Assembly (NCBI GenBank): GCA_947259645.1 | Contig: CAMYND010000011.1 | Location: 1 to 49,589, forward strand | Length of the DNA: 49,589 nucleotides | Origin: Thermodesulfovibrionia bacterium | GTDB lineage: Bacteria > Nitrospirota > Thermodesulfovibrionia > UBA6902 | Direction of reading: 5' to 3' | Shown here: one piece after another, positions 8,619 through 18,841 of the stretch | Position numbering within the stretch: position 1 is the stretch's first letter | Layout of the letters: every line of letters begins with the position of its first letter | Program-made: the position numbers and the translations under genes | The notes under the pieces: generated by a model | Databases searched by the model: none | Told to the model about the DNA's origin: nothing | Seen by the model: the letters and a program-made list of their open reading frames with translations, nothing else

Positions 8619-11289
8619 TTGTTCCACAACATTTTTTATACTTTTTCCCGCTTCCGCAAATACATGGCTCATTTCTGCCGACTTTTTTGTCTTTGACCAC
8701 GGTCTTGGGTTTTGCGCTTTCTGTTCCGCTGCCCCTGCCAAAGGTCATCGATGAGGGCTTTGGTGCGTACTGCCGCTGAATGTCATCTTCCCGCGCGATC
8801 TGGATCCTCATCAGTCTGGCTATTGTTTCGGATGAGACCCTGCTGCTCAGGTCGGCAAATATTTCAAAAGCCTCTTTTTTGTATTCAATAAGGGGGTCTC
8901 TCTGTCCGTATCCGCGCAGGCCGACTCCCTCTTTTAAGTGGTCCATACTTAACAGGTGGTCTTTCCACTGTGTGTCGACGACCTGGAGGAGGACCATCTT
9001 TTCAAGGTACCTGAAGGTCTCCTGCCCTATTTCCTGTTCTTTCATATCATAGGCCTGGATGACCTGGGACAGCAGTTTCTCACGGAGATCCTCGAAGGTT
9101 TCTATCTCAAATTCAGAATAAAAGGCGAACTGACCGTACAGGGCTTCTTTCAGGGCCTTTTCATCCCACTCCTCCGGATGCTTGTTTTCAGGGCAGTAAA
9201 TCGACAGAGTATCATCAAGGACGTTTTCAGCCATCTCCAGAAGCCTGTCCCTGAGATTATCACTTGTCAGAATTTCCCTCCTGAAGGAATAAATTTCTGT
9301 CCGCTGTTTATTGTTTACATCATCATATTCTATCAGGTGTTTTCTGATGTCAAAGTTGTGCGCCTCAACCCGTTTCTGTGAAGTCTCAATTGCCTTTGAC
9401 ACCCACTTGTGTTCAATCGGCTGGTCTTCCTCCATCCCGAGCTTGCCCATGAGCCCCGAGATCCTGTCAGAGCCGAAAATTCTCATGAGATCATCCTCAA
9501 GAGAGAGATAAAACCTCGATGAACCGGGATCGCCCTGACGCCCTGACCGTCCCCTGAGCTGATTGTCTATGCGGCGGGCCTCATGCCGTTCAGTGCCGAG
9601 TATGTGAAGGCCTCCGGCTGCCAGAACTTTTTCCTTGTCTTTAGCGCAGGTTTCCCGGGCCTTTATCAGGGTCTTTTCATAGTCGTCGTCTGTGTAGTCC
9701 TTTTTGTCCCTGAGCATGTCTTTCGCGAGTCCCTCGGGGTTGCCTCCAAGGACGATATCCGTTCCACGGCCTGCCATATTAGTGGCTATGGTAATTGCGC
9801 TTCTTCGTCCGGCCTGAGCCACTATCTCAGCTTCATTTTCATGGTATTTGGCGTTCAGAACAGAATGGGGTACTTTTTTCTTCTTCAGCAGGGAGCTCAG
9901 AAGTTCAGACTTTTCAATTGAAATGGTGCCGACCAGAACCGGCTGCCCCCGTTCATAGCAGTCCGCAATATCATCGATAGCAGCATTGAACTTCGCCCGT
10001 ACTGTCTTATAGATCACATCAGGATTGTCAGCTCTCACCATAGGCATGTTTGTCGGGATTACCAGAACATCAAGATTATAGATTTTGCCAAATTCAGCAG
10101 CCTCGGTATCAGCTGTTCCTGTCATGCCTGCGAGCTTGTTGTACATCCGGAAATAGTTCTGGAATGTAATTGTCGCGAGTGTCTGGTTTTCGTTGGCTAT
10201 CTTAACGCCCTCCTTAGCTTCGATGGCCTGATGCAGACCGTCAGACCAGCGTCTTCCGGGCATGAGGCGTCCGGTAAATTCATCGACGATGACGACTTCA
10301 TTGTCCTTCACAATATAGTCCACATCTCTTTGAAACAGGGCGTGCGCCCGCAGCCCCTGATTGACATGATGGACCAGCTCTACATTAGCAGGATCATAGA
10401 GGTTGCCGACTTCGAGAAGTTTTTCAACTTTCAGATTCCCCTCTTCAGTGAGGATGGTGTTTTTCGCCTTCTCATCAACGGTATAGTCTTCTTCTATTTT
10501 CAGCCTCGGAATAATCTTGTTTATTTTGTAATATTTGTCTGTTGATTCCTCAGAGGGCCCTGAGATGATAAGGGGGGTCCGCGCTTCATCAATCAGGATG
10601 CTGTCTACTTCATCGACAATTGCATAGTTCAGTTCCCTCTGAACATAGTCATTCATGTGATACTTCATGTTGTCCCTGAGATAGTCGAATCCGAACTCAT
10701 TGTTGGTTCCGTAGGTTATGTCGGCGCCGTAGGCTTCTTTTCTCTCAACAGGCCTCAAGTGCTTAAGCCTGCTGTCTTCAGAATGATATGAGGGGTCAAA
10801 GATGAAAGAGCTGTCATGCTGTACTATCCCGATTGTGAATCCATGAAATGCATATAAGGGCGCCATCCACTGGGCATCCCTTTTCGCGAGATAATCATTT
10901 ACTGTAATGATGTGGACCCCTCTGCCGTCGATAGCATTCAAATATACAGCAAGCGTTGCCATCAGGGTTTTTCCTTCACCGGTTTTCATTTCAGAGATAG
11001 TGCCTCTATGCAGAGCGACGCCTCCGATCAGCTGCACGTCGAAATGTCTCATCTGAAGTGTTCTCTGGGATGTCTCTCTGATAACAGCAAATGCTTCGGG
11101 TAAGATGTCATCCAGGCTTTCGCCCTCTTTAATCCTGCGGCGAAAATCCTCTGTCCTTTCCTTGAGACCCGCATCGTCAAGTGACGAGACAGACTCTTCC
11201 AGGTTGTTGATTTTCTCAACCTCTGACCAGATTTTCTTGATTTCCCGGTCATTTTTTGTGCCTATTATTTTTGTTATAAATCCGAGCAT
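8611..11289 (-). CDS. secA: Preprotein translocase ATPase SecA
   Basis: SecA drives Sec-dependent export by binding preproteins and hydrolysing ATP at SecYEG. Visible signatures are Walker A (M-K-T-G-E-G-K-T), the DEAD-type box within [26 protein letters not shown] in the second nucleotide-binding domain, and a C-terminal SEC-C zinc tail ([16 protein letters not shown]). The frame extends to an ATG at 11328, but family members begin M-L-G-F-hydrophobic-T-K, which matches the ATG at 11289 and gives 892 residues. Neither start has a convincing ribosome binding site. The gene overlaps the downstream GGDEF gene by eight bases and is divergent from the penicillin-binding protein gene. Confidence 0.97.
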   Translation of the reverse strand: MLGFITKIIGTKNDREIKKIWSEVEKINNLEESVSSLDDAGLKERTEDFRRRIKEGESLDDILPEAFAVIRETSQRTLQMRHFDVQLIGGVALHRGTISEMKTGEGKTLMATLAVYLNAIDGRGVHIITVNDYLAKRDAQWMAPLYAFHGFTIGIVQHDSSFIFDPSYHSEDSRLKHLRPVERKEAYGADITYGTNNEFGFDYLRDNMKYHMNDYVQRELNYAIVDEVDSILIDEARTPLIISGPSEESTDKYYKINKIIPRLKIEEDYTVDEKAKNTILTEEGNLKVEKLLEVGNLYDPANVELVHHVNQGLRAHALFQRDVDYIVKDNEVVIVDEFTGRLMPGRRWSDGLHQAIEAKEGVKIANENQTLATITFQNYFRMYNKLAGMTGTADTEAAEFGKIYNLDVLVIPTNMPMVRADNPDVIYKTVRAKFNAAIDDIADCYERGQPVLVGTISIEKSELLSSLLKKKKVPHSVLNAKYHENEAEIVAQAGRRSAITIATNMAGRGTDIVLGGNPEGLAKDMLRDKKDYTDDDYEKTLIKARETCAKDKEKVLAAGGLHILGTERHEARRIDNQLRGRSGRQGDPGSSRFYLSLEDDLMRIFGSDRISGLMGKLGMEEDQPIEHKWVSKAIETSQKRVEAHNFDIRKHLIEYDDVNNKQRTEIYSFRREILTSDNLRDRLLEMAENVLDDTLSIYCPENKHPEEWDEKALKEALYGQFAFYSEFEIETFEDLREKLLSQVIQAYDMKEQEIGQETFRYLEKMVLLQVVDTQWKDHLLSMDHLKEGVGLRGYGQRDPLIEYKKEAFEIFADLSSRVSSETIARLMRIQIAREDDIQRQYAPKPSSMTFGRGSGTESAKPKTVVKDKKVGRNEPCICGSGKKYKKCCGTNA

Positions 11290-11430
11290 AGCTAATATTA
11301 TAACAAAATCTATATCTATAAAATCCATGTTCTGAAAATAGTCAGTTGCCCCTGTTTTTCTCTATACCTCATTGAAAGGGGATAAAGGTTCCGATGGCAC
11401 CTGAAATATAACCAAAGATCTCTTCTATAA

Positions 11431-11459
11431 GCTGAACCCTGACCGCTGATGGCTGATCG
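11431..11459. repeat. GCTGA-type short intergenic repeat
   Basis: The sequence contains GCTGA units (gctgaaccctgaccgctga, then tggctgatcg) in the secA/PBP divergent region. A related set in reverse orientation lies at 33406-33431. Repeats of this look occur between genes in many genomes; no function can be read from it. Confidence 0.3.
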
Positions 11460-11513
11460 TAATCATCTGTTGAAATTGACAGTTCAGATGCATCGTTACT
11501 ATAATTTGTTCAT

Positions 11514-13880
11514 ATGAAGTGGATTATTGTCAGATTATTATTATTTATTGTAATCCTGGGCTCAGGTATTCTTTTCGGAGGATTCTTTGCGCTTACAAAA
11601 GGGGTTCCCCAACTGGAAGAGATTAAAGGGTATGTGCCTGTCAACGGGACCAGTGTGTATGCTGATGATGATACCCTCATCGGTGAGTTCAGGGTAGAAA
11701 AAGGGGCGTATGTCCCGATTGAGAAAATCCCCGAATCAGTAATCAGAGCTGTAGTCTCGGTAGAAGATTCACGGTTCTGGATGCATAAAGGCCTGGATTA
11801 TATAGCCATTATCCGGGCATTAACAAAAGACATCAGAGCCGGTCGAATCAAAGAGGGCGCCAGCACGATTACCCAGCAGCTCGCAAAAGTTGTTTTCCTT
11901 TCACCTGAGCGGACCATTGTGAGGAAGTTGAAGGAAGCGACACTCGCCTACCGGCTGGAGAAACATCTGACAAAAGAAGAGATTATGGAGCTCTACCTCA
12001 ATAAAATATATTTCGGCCATGGTGCCTATGGCATTGAAGCGGCAGCGAGGGCCCATTTTGGCAAGTCTGTTTCAGATCTGACTCTGGCAGAATCAGCATT
12101 GTTGTGCGGCCTGGTGAAAGCCCCCAGCAGATATTCTCCCTATGTCAATCTCGACAAGGCAAAACAGCGGCAGCATATAGTCCTGAGGCGTATGCATGAA
12201 CTGAACTATATAACGGAGGAGCAGGCGGAAAAGGCCTATGAAGAGCCCCTCTACCTCTCCAGCACGAGACATGAGAAATTTAAACCGGACTACTTTCTTG
12301 AATATATCAGGAGTTACCTGGAAAACACGTACGATGCCGAGATGATCTACAAAGGTGGAATGAAGGTTTATACCACGCTGAACAGGAACATCCAGGTTGC
12401 TGCCAGAGGGGCGCTGAAAAAAGGGTTGCTGGAACTCGACAAGAGGCAGGGTTTCAGGGGCCCCCTGGGGCACAAAGATATTGATGTGAATGAGGAACTC
12501 CAGGAAAAGGAGCATTTCCAGAAGATTGAGATGAGGAAAGGCGACCTGCATACCGCAACAGTCCTCAAGGTGTCTTCGAATGAAGCCACGGTAAAGGCAC
12601 GGGGAATCTTGGGGAAGCTTACCGCAAAGGACACGAAGTGGGCCAGAAAGGTTGTCGATGCTAAGGGCAATTTAATTAAAAAGCATTCAAAACTGAAGCT
12701 CAATACTATACTCAAACCCGGTGATGTCATAACAGTCATGGTGACCGGTTTAAGCGGTAAAATCCCGGAATTTAAACTGGAGCAGGAGCCTGTTGTCCAG
12801 GGAGCTGTTGTGTCAATAGAGCCTTCCACGGGCTACATCAGGGCGATCGTGGGGGGGTATGATTTCAAAAAAAGTGAATTTAACCGGGCAGTGTATGCAA
12901 AACGGCAGGCAGGTTCAGCGTTTAAACCTTTTGTTTTTGCTGCTGCCATGGAACATGGCTTCACCCCTGCGAGCATCATAGTGGATGAGCCGCTACTCTT
13001 TGAGAGCAAGGAGTATGGGGAATGGACGCCGGAAAATTATGACGAAAAATATCATGGGGCGACACGGCTCAGGGACGCGCTTGTTCATTCAAGGAATATT
13101 GTTACCATACGGCTTCTCGAAGAAGTAGGAATCGGGAATGTCATAAATTTTTCCCGTGCCGTCGGCATCAAAGGGCCTTTTCCGCAGGACCTGACACTCG
13201 GGCTTGGGAGTATGAGCACGACACCCCTTGAACTTACAGCAGCGTTTTGTGTTTTTGCGCAGGGCGGAGCGCGGACTGAACCGATCGCGATTAAATACAT
13301 ACTTGACCAGCAGGGTAATGTTCTTGAAAATAACCGCCCCCGGCCCCAACAGGTGATAAGCCCCGAGGCAGCGTATCTCGCGACATCAATGCTTGAAGAC
13401 GCTGTCAAACACGGTACTGGCTGGCGCGCAAAGGCCCTGGGCAAGCCTGCTGCGGGAAAAACCGGCACAACCAATGACTACGTGGACGCATGGTTTATCG
13501 GCTATACCCCTGAACTGAGTTCAGGAGTCTGGGTCGGTTATGATAATGTGAGAACACTTGGAAAAAAGGAAACCGGCTCCAGGGCCGCGGCCCCCATATG
13601 GGTTTCCTTTATGAAGGAGGCACTTGAAGAGATTTCACCCTTTAACGGAAAGGCTGACAAGAAGCACAAGAAGAGATTTTCCATTCCTGCAGGGGTGGTA
13701 ACAGCGGTCATTGATCCTCTTACCGGACTGCTGGCAACAGGGGAGAGCGGAAAAATGGTTGAGTTTTTTAAGGAAGGGACTGTTCCCACAGTATACTCTA
13801 CAGAACTGCACCGGGACCTTATTCTCCAGCAGAAGGAAGAGCTCAGTAAGATTGAGGTAAAGAAAAAAGGTGAGAATTAA
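11514..13880 (+). CDS. Class A penicillin-binding protein (PBP1A family)
   Basis: This 788-residue inner-membrane enzyme polymerises and crosslinks peptidoglycan. An N-terminal membrane anchor (residues 5-27) precedes a GT51 glycosyltransferase domain (about 50-230) with E-D-S-R-F-W-M-H-K-G, G-A-S-T-I-T-Q-Q-L and E-L-Y-L-N-K-I-Y-F-G. The transpeptidase domain has S-A-F-K (nucleophile S468, K471), S-R-N and K-T-G-T-T. The stretch between the two catalytic domains (about 310-430) contains an OB-like insert typical of PBP1A. It is known in this family as ponA or mrcA; I leave the symbol open because paralogs cannot be excluded. It is divergent from secA. No strong ribosome binding site is seen before ATG 11514. 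Confidence 0.95.
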   Translation: MKWIIVRLLLFIVILGSGILFGGFFALTKGVPQLEEIKGYVPVNGTSVYADDDTLIGEFRVEKGAYVPIEKIPESVIRAVVSVEDSRFWMHKGLDYIAIIRALTKDIRAGRIKEGASTITQQLAKVVFLSPERTIVRKLKEATLAYRLEKHLTKEEIMELYLNKIYFGHGAYGIEAAARAHFGKSVSDLTLAESALLCGLVKAPSRYSPYVNLDKAKQRQHIVLRRMHELNYITEEQAEKAYEEPLYLSSTRHEKFKPDYFLEYIRSYLENTYDAEMIYKGGMKVYTTLNRNIQVAARGALKKGLLELDKRQGFRGPLGHKDIDVNEELQEKEHFQKIEMRKGDLHTATVLKVSSNEATVKARGILGKLTAKDTKWARKVVDAKGNLIKKHSKLKLNTILKPGDVITVMVTGLSGKIPEFKLEQEPVVQGAVVSIEPSTGYIRAIVGGYDFKKSEFNRAVYAKRQAGSAFKPFVFAAAMEHGFTPASIIVDEPLLFESKEYGEWTPENYDEKYHGATRLRDALVHSRNIVTIRLLEEVGIGNVINFSRAVGIKGPFPQDLTLGLGSMSTTPLELTAAFCVFAQGGARTEPIAIKYILDQQGNVLENNRPRPQQVISPEAAYLATSMLEDAVKHGTGWRAKALGKPAAGKTGTTNDYVDAWFIGYTPELSSGVWVGYDNVRTLGKKETGSRAAAPIWVSFMKEALEEISPFNGKADKKHKKRFSIPAGVVTAVIDPLTGLLATGESGKMVEFFKEGTVPTVYSTELHRDLILQQKEELSKIEVKKKGEN

Positions 13881-13929
13881 AGATAGACCATTTATAATAG
13901 GAGTAAATAAACCTGTCCGGGAGGTTGTT

Positions 13930-14217
13930 ATGAAGCGAACGTTTCTTACACTGGCGATTATAGCCTTGCTGTCATTTTCATTATGCTGGGCCGGGGTGTC
14001 GCCTGTTGAAAATGCCTATTCCCTTTATTACCAGGGCAAGGCAGAGAAGGCTATTGAACTGATGGAGGCGTATGTGGAGAACAACCCTGACGCGGGAGCA
14101 TATTACTTTTTAGGATATGCTTACTACGAGATGGAGCAGATGGACAAGGCCATGGATTATTTTAAAAAGTCCTTCGAGATTAAGAATTTTTACAGTCCCA
14201 TTGAGAACGAAAAATAA
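13930..14217 (+). CDS. Small secreted TPR protein
   Basis: This 95-residue protein has a signal peptide (M-K-R-T-F-L-T-L-A... to C-W-A) followed by about two TPR helical pairs (N-A-Y-S-L-Y-Y-Q-G-K-A-E-K-A-I-E-L-M and A-Y-Y-F-L-G-Y-A-Y-Y-E-M). TPRs mediate protein contacts, so a periplasmic adaptor role is likely but the partner is unknown. ATG at 13930 is chosen because GGGAGG lies six bases upstream. A longer frame starting with GTG at 13870 overlaps the PBP gene and lacks a signal peptide. It is 49 bases after the PBP gene and may share its transcript, which suggests a cell-envelope role. Confidence 0.75.
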   Translation: MKRTFLTLAIIALLSFSLCWAGVSPVENAYSLYYQGKAEKAIELMEAYVENNPDAGAYYFLGYAYYEMEQMDKAMDYFKKSFEIKNFYSPIENEK

Positions 14218-14257
14218 CTGTCAGGTGGCCCGTGATGTTCTGTTCCTGACACGCGCT

Positions 14258-14302
14258 CCGGAGGTGTGGTAATCCTGGGAGCCCTCCGGAATATCTTTTT
14301 TA
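14258..14302 (+). terminator. Rho-independent terminator after TPR gene
   Basis: CCGGAGG (14258-14264) pairs perfectly with CCTCCGG (14283-14289) across an 18-base loop, followed by a T-rich run (atatctttttta). It lies between the convergent TPR and nadB genes and fits termination of the plus-strand transcript. Confidence 0.6.
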
Positions 14303-14309
14303 TTAGTGA

Positions 14310-15890
14310 CTAATCAGACCACTGCGGTTTATTCCCGATTTGGCACACAGTGTGCATTTTCCAGTTTCCCTTTTTCTTTTTAAAATCAGATCGAAAGTGC
14401 GCCCCGGCGCTGTTTTTCCTCAGGATTGACGCGTCCGTAACCAGGGTTGCAACGGTTAGCATATTGATTAACTCATATTCTCGTCTGTCTTTAAAGCGAC
14501 CATCTAATATTTTCTCATACTTTGAGAGCCATTTTTTTGCTGCCATGAGCGATTTTTCGCATCGTATAATTCCTACTTTCTCCCACATTACCTGTCTGAG
14601 AGAGCTCCTGATTTTTTCCAGGTCAACTCCTGATAATGAAGAGGGACCGGTCGTCTCCTCCTGGCAGGTTTCTCCTGATGTAACGCTGACCTCTGCTGTA
14701 GCAGCGTATTCCACAGCGCTTTTTCCGGTTAAAGCCCCATAAACGAGGCCTTCAAGGAGGCTGTTTGAGGCAAGGCGGTTCGCTCCATGAACTCCTGTGC
14801 ATGCCACTTCACCTGCAGCAAAGAGGCCTTTCACGCTTGATTCACCTCCAAGGTCTGTTTTTACCCCGCCCATTACATAGTGTACTGCCGGACATACGGG
14901 AACCATATCCTCTGTTATGTCAATATCATATTGAAGGCATGTGGCGTAAATCTGGGGGAACCTTTTTTTCGTGAAATTGGTATCAAGATGAGTTAAGTCC
15001 AGGTAGACATGACGTGACCGTGTCTTGACCATTTCAGAAACGATAGCTCTCGTCACTGCATCGCGGGGGGCAAGTTCAGCCATTTCATAGTAGTCAGGCA
15101 TAAACCGGTAACCCTTCACATTTTTCAGCACTGCGCCTTCACCCCTCATCGCTTCGCTTAAGAGGAAATGTGGTGCACCGGGAGAATAAAGTGTAGTCGG
15201 GTGGAACTGGATGAACTCCATATCCATAATGCGGGCCCCCGCCCTGTAGGCTATTGCAATACCGTCTCCGGTTGAGATCATCGGATTTGTTGTCCTTGAA
15301 AAGAGCTGCCCGGCCCCTCCTGTGGCGAGTATTACCGCCCTGGCGAAAATCTTAATGATCTTGTCATGTCTGAGAACAGTTGCTCCTTTGCAGATGCCCT
15401 GTTCAATGATCAGGTCAAGGGTAAAGGCGAAATCATACCGTGATATGGAACTGAAAGAGCGGGCCTTCTTGATTAATACTCGTTCAATCTCTTTGCCCGT
15501 GGAGTCACCCTTTGAGTGAAGTATCCTTCTTCTTGAGTGGGCTGCCTCCCTTGTATAGGAAAGACTGGTCCCATTTTTATCGAATTGAGCTCCCCAGGAC
15601 ATCAGTTCAAGTAAATAGTCGGGACCCTTTTCGACCATAACTTGCACAGCCTCTTCATTGCACAGCCCGTCCCCTGCTTTTATTGTATCGTCGTAGTGGA
15701 CACAGACTTCATCCTCGTCACTGAGGGCAACGGCGATCCCCCCCTGGGCATATCCGGTCGTGCTCTCGGTGGCTTTATCTTTGGTGAGGACTATGATGCT
15801 TCCTTCAGACGCGAGTTCAATGGCTGCCCGTAAACCTGCTACCCCGCCTCCAATCACCAGGAAGTCAACGGTTTTTGTGGTCGGCTTCAT
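14310..15890 (-). CDS. nadB: L-aspartate oxidase
   Basis: NadB oxidises L-aspartate to iminoaspartate with FAD, the first step of de novo NAD synthesis; it can use oxygen or fumarate as acceptor. The 526-residue protein shows the FAD-binding V-I-G-G-G-V-A-G-L-R at the N-terminus, T-G-Y-A-Q-G-G-I-A-V-A, H-S-K-G-D-S-T-G, Q-F-H-P-T-T-L and the late S-N-S-L-L-E-G-L-V-Y-G. Succinate dehydrogenase and fumarate reductase flavoproteins are relatives, but the T-G-Y-A-Q-G-G-I and S-N-S-L-L-E-G combination and the length mark NadB. nadA and nadC are not nearby. It is divergent from the M23 peptidase gene. Confidence 0.93.
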   Translation of the reverse strand: MKPTTKTVDFLVIGGGVAGLRAAIELASEGSIIVLTKDKATESTTGYAQGGIAVALSDEDEVCVHYDDTIKAGDGLCNEEAVQVMVEKGPDYLLELMSWGAQFDKNGTSLSYTREAAHSRRRILHSKGDSTGKEIERVLIKKARSFSSISRYDFAFTLDLIIEQGICKGATVLRHDKIIKIFARAVILATGGAGQLFSRTTNPMISTGDGIAIAYRAGARIMDMEFIQFHPTTLYSPGAPHFLLSEAMRGEGAVLKNVKGYRFMPDYYEMAELAPRDAVTRAIVSEMVKTRSRHVYLDLTHLDTNFTKKRFPQIYATCLQYDIDITEDMVPVCPAVHYVMGGVKTDLGGESSVKGLFAAGEVACTGVHGANRLASNSLLEGLVYGALTGKSAVEYAATAEVSVTSGETCQEETTGPSSLSGVDLEKIRSSLRQVMWEKVGIIRCEKSLMAAKKWLSKYEKILDGRFKDRREYELINMLTVATLVTDASILRKNSAGAHFRSDFKKKKGNWKMHTVCQIGNKPQWSD

Positions 15891-15994
15891 GATTTTAAGA
15901 CTATAATGTATTTAAAGGGTTAAGTCAATTTTCGGATAACGTACGATTTTTCTTGATTTTATTATGTGGGCACGGTATATTATACGGCCCTCAT

Positions 15995-16008
15995 ATGATA
16001 AAAATCAT
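15995..16008. promoter_or_regulatory. CRP/FNR-like inverted repeat
   Basis: ATGATAAAAATCAT, extended to TATGAT-AAAA-ATCATA at 15994-16009, is a perfect six-base inverted repeat with a four-base spacer, close to the FNR consensus TTGAT-N4-ATCAA. It is 45 bases before the M23 peptidase start. A TATAAA at 16032-16037 sits at about the distance expected for class II activation. It could also act on divergent nadB. Confidence 0.5.
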
Positions 16009-16053
16009 ACCCATTGTCCCTGTGATCAGGTTATAAAAGAGAGAAAACATATT

Positions 16054-17397
16054 ATGAGTAAATACAACAGAAATGGTTTTGGACGGCTCGGCCTGATTTT
16101 AGTGCTGCCCTTTATCATTCTGGTTATATCTTATTTGATTTATAAGCTTTTTTTGGTTGCTGACCCGGTTGTCACCGGTATTGAGGCCTTTGAACTGCTC
16201 TCTGCTGACAAGACAGTCACGATTCATGGTGAGAACATAAAAACCATTGAAATTACCCTGTTTCAGGACGGACAAACAGTAGAGCTCCTCAAAGACGCTC
16301 CGGAAAACACGCAGAAAACATATGTTCTGCCGGTAAAACCAAAGGAATTAAAGTTGAGAGACGGCTCAGCCGTTATGAGTATAAAGGCAACAGCCGGTTT
16401 TCTAAAGGAAATAAGTCACGAACTTCAGGTCTTCATCGATACGGTGCCCCCGGTCCTTGAGATACAGAGAGCACCTACTGTTATTCAGCAGGGGAGCGCG
16501 GGGTTTGCAGTGTTACGGGTAAAAAATGCTGATGATGTGTATATCAAGCTCAATGACCTGAGGTTTCCGGCATTTAAGGTAGCAACTGACAAAAAGGAAT
16601 CAGACAAGCCGGATCAGGAAGGGAGTATCGAGCAGAAAAAGAACGAATTTGAAATATATCGTGTTTTCTTTCCAGCCCCCTTTGACATAAAAAAAGGCAG
16701 TATATTTTATGCGATGGCAGAAGATAAAGCGGGTAATGAGAGAGTCAGGTCCCTTTCGACCAGACTTAAAATGAAGGATTTTAAGAGTTCATCTATCACA
16801 ATCGATGATGTATTTATCCAATCAGTGGTCACCCCGCTGCTCAATGTGGCAGAGATATCAGACCCTGTTGAAGCCTTCAGGACAGTAAATGAACAGTGGA
16901 GAAAAGAGAGCGTGGAGAAAATTATAGAGATCGCAAAGACAACAGAAAACGAAGTCTTGTGGAAAGGACGTTTTCTGCAAATGAGGAACAGCAAAGTTAT
17001 GGCCCGTTATGGAGACAAACGGAAATATGTGTACACCGGAAAAGTTGTCAGCCGGAGTGCTCACCTGGGGTATGACCTCGCCTCCTATAGGCATGCCCCT
17101 ATTCAGGCCGCGAATAGCGGAATCGTGCGATATGCCAGTGAACTCAGCATCTATGGGAATACCGTAATTATTGATCACGGTCTCGGTCTGATGAGCATTT
17201 ACGGGCATTTATCCGAACTTGCCGTGAAAGAGGGTTGGCAAGTGGAGAAGGGTGAAATAATAGGGAAGACAGGAGCAACAGGTCTTGCCGGAGGAGATCA
17301 TCTTCATTTTGGTATTCTGGTGCATGGATATGAAGTATCTCCACTGTACTGGTGGGACACGAAGTGGATAACTGTACATGCGGCAACTGATAATTAA
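16054..17397 (+). CDS. M23-family (LytM-type) metallopeptidase, membrane-anchored
   Basis: This 447-residue protein has an N-terminal transmembrane anchor (about residues 12-35), a long beta-rich extracytoplasmic region and a C-terminal M23 peptidase domain. The zinc-site elements are visible: H-L-G-Y-D-L (HxxxD type), Y-G-H-L-S-E-L and H-L-H-F. The catalytic histidines therefore look intact, which argues for active peptidoglycan endopeptidase rather than an EnvC-like activator; this is inference. The frame runs upstream to 15964, but ATG 16054 is preferred because it has GAGAG nearby and directly precedes the anchor. A CRP/FNR-like box lies just upstream. Confidence 0.88.
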   Translation: MSKYNRNGFGRLGLILVLPFIILVISYLIYKLFLVADPVVTGIEAFELLSADKTVTIHGENIKTIEITLFQDGQTVELLKDAPENTQKTYVLPVKPKELKLRDGSAVMSIKATAGFLKEISHELQVFIDTVPPVLEIQRAPTVIQQGSAGFAVLRVKNADDVYIKLNDLRFPAFKVATDKKESDKPDQEGSIEQKKNEFEIYRVFFPAPFDIKKGSIFYAMAEDKAGNERVRSLSTRLKMKDFKSSSITIDDVFIQSVVTPLLNVAEISDPVEAFRTVNEQWRKESVEKIIEIAKTTENEVLWKGRFLQMRNSKVMARYGDKRKYVYTGKVVSRSAHLGYDLASYRHAPIQAANSGIVRYASELSIYGNTVIIDHGLGLMSIYGHLSELAVKEGWQVEKGEIIGKTGATGLAGGDHLHFGILVHGYEVSPLYWWDTKWITVHAATDN

Positions 17398-17470
17398 CAA
17401 TCAGTGATACATGCTTAATTGCCAGATATAAACAAACTAAAAAAATAGTATAAAAGGAGCATAAGTAAAT

Positions 17471-17749
17471 ATGGATCGTCAAGTAAGAAAAGAAGATGTA
17501 CCGTCATACGAAATAGTTGAAGAGAAAATTAAAGAGATTGACGGCTCAATAATCGTTTTTCGAATCTTTTATATCTTCATGCAGATAGCATACAAGTTTC
17601 AGCTGATAAAGAATGATAAGCTCTGCACAGTGCAGATTCCGAGGAAGCTCCTTGAAGGCCTTAATGCCAGGAACATGATGAAGGAAGCGGAACTGAACAA
17701 GATACTGGAATCATACCTGGTGCAGACTGATTGCTGGAATAAAGTATAA
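17471..17749 (+). CDS. Hypothetical 92-residue protein
   Basis: I do not recognise a family. The protein is charged at both ends, with a hydrophobic centre around I-I-V-F-R-I-F-Y-I-F-M-Q-I-A-Y-K-F-Q. This could be an amphipathic or membrane-associated helix. A late segment (N-M-M-K-E-A-E-L-N-K-I-L-E) looks helical. It has a strong ribosome binding site (AAAGGAGC, about 10 bases before ATG), which supports a real gene. It lies 73 bases after the M23 peptidase gene on the same strand and may be cotranscribed. Confidence 0.65.
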   Translation: MDRQVRKEDVPSYEIVEEKIKEIDGSIIVFRIFYIFMQIAYKFQLIKNDKLCTVQIPRKLLEGLNARNMMKEAELNKILESYLVQTDCWNKV

Positions 17750-17817
17750 TTCACATTTGCGTCAGTGCCCCTCAAGAATGTGAGAGGACTATTGAAGAGG
17801 ATCTATAACGGGGTGAG

Positions 17818-18570
17818 TCAGTCATTCCTGACGCACATATTACCGCCCTGATCCCTTGCCTCCATGACCGCATGAGTTGTCTCGGCAATCAGTTCTTCGA
17901 TCCCTATGGTGTTTGTTGTAAAGTTGAAAGCGGACGAAATGCCAATGCTGAAGGTGCGCCCTGCCTTTTTTCCGGAATTAGCTGTTTTATCCTTCACGGA
18001 AAAAGTTTTTTTCTGAAAGGCCGTGCGTATTCTCTCGCCAACTATATAGGCAAGTGTGAGATCAGTTTCAGGGAGTATGACAATACACTCTTTCGCGCTG
18101 TACCTGAACGCGCGGTCAAACTTTCTTATATTTTTCTTGATAAGTGCCCCGGCGTAGCTCAGCATCATATCTCCTGCTTTATACCCGAAGGACTCATTAA
18201 AGCTCTTGAAGTTGTCAATATGAATCATCATAAGTGAGAGAGAGTGGCCGTACCTCTGACACCGGCCAATTTCATCTTCCAGCAGAGGCGTCAGTTGATA
18301 TCGGTCAAAGAGACCGGTCAGTCTGTCAGTTATTATCATTTCCTGGAATTCCTTGTCCTGTTTATTGAGCTGTTCCAGCGTTGTTGTGAGCTCTTTGTTC
18401 AGGAGTTCAATTCGTTCCTTGTCCTGCAGCATGCCCTGGTTCTGTTTTTTTAACAGGAAGACCATATTGTTAAAGTGCTCACCGATTACGGTGTTATCAA
18501 TTAGAGGTATTATTTCCTCTTGCAATCGTTTTATGAGCTCGGCCAATTCAGTTTTGGGGTCAGATCCCAT
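17818..18570 (-). CDS. Degenerate GGDEF-domain protein, probably not a cyclase
   Basis: The 250-residue protein has a helical N-terminus (about 1-80, probable coiled coil L-L-N-K-E-L-T-T-T-L-E-Q-L-N-K) and a GGDEF-fold domain (D-R-L-T-G-L-F-D-R, H-I-D-N-F-K-S-F-N-E). The catalytic signature is replaced by S-A-K-E-C (residues 158-162) in R-Y-S-A-K-E-C-I-V-I-L-P, so cyclic di-GMP synthesis is unlikely. R-K-F-D (149-152) is at the I-site position, so it may bind cyclic di-GMP as an effector. ATG 18570 is chosen because GAGG lies eight bases upstream; a TTG at 18582 is an alternative. It is convergent with the preceding small gene. Confidence 0.8.
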   Translation of the reverse strand: MGSDPKTELAELIKRLQEEIIPLIDNTVIGEHFNNMVFLLKKQNQGMLQDKERIELLNKELTTTLEQLNKQDKEFQEMIITDRLTGLFDRYQLTPLLEDEIGRCQRYGHSLSLMMIHIDNFKSFNESFGYKAGDMMLSYAGALIKKNIRKFDRAFRYSAKECIVILPETDLTLAYIVGERIRTAFQKKTFSVKDKTANSGKKAGRTFSIGISSAFNFTTNTIGIEELIAETTHAVMEARDQGGNMCVRND

Positions 18571-18793
18571 AAATTGCCTCAATCTGCTGCTGTTGAAGTG
18601 TTCCTGTTTCGACTGTCAGCGATACGTTCTTTTTTATATGGATGTATCTCATAGGGTCAGTAGTGCTTTGCTCCGCGCTTAACTATTTAAAATGATGCGA
18701 TATAACCTTCGCAGCATGCCAGTCACTGCGTTATATCTCTATCGGCATGGCAACAGAATAAGTTAAGAAAAATATGATACAATCCTCTGAATT

Positions 18794-18807
18794 ATGACCC
18801 ATATCAT
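18794..18807. promoter_or_regulatory. CRP/FNR-like inverted repeat
   Basis: ATGACCCATATCAT fits ATGAY-N4-RTCAT with one imperfect base pair. It lies 34 bases before the zinc-ribbon gene. A TATAAT hexamer at 18833-18838 is close to the ATG, so if it is the -10 element the mRNA would be nearly leaderless. Confidence 0.4.
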
Positions 18808-18841
18808 AGACTATCGGGAGAATCCATCTTAATATAATGAT

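Noticed and set aside
16858-17208. Minus-strand frames over the M23 peptidase gene
   Set aside because: They lie within strongly conserved coding sequence and show no family motifs.
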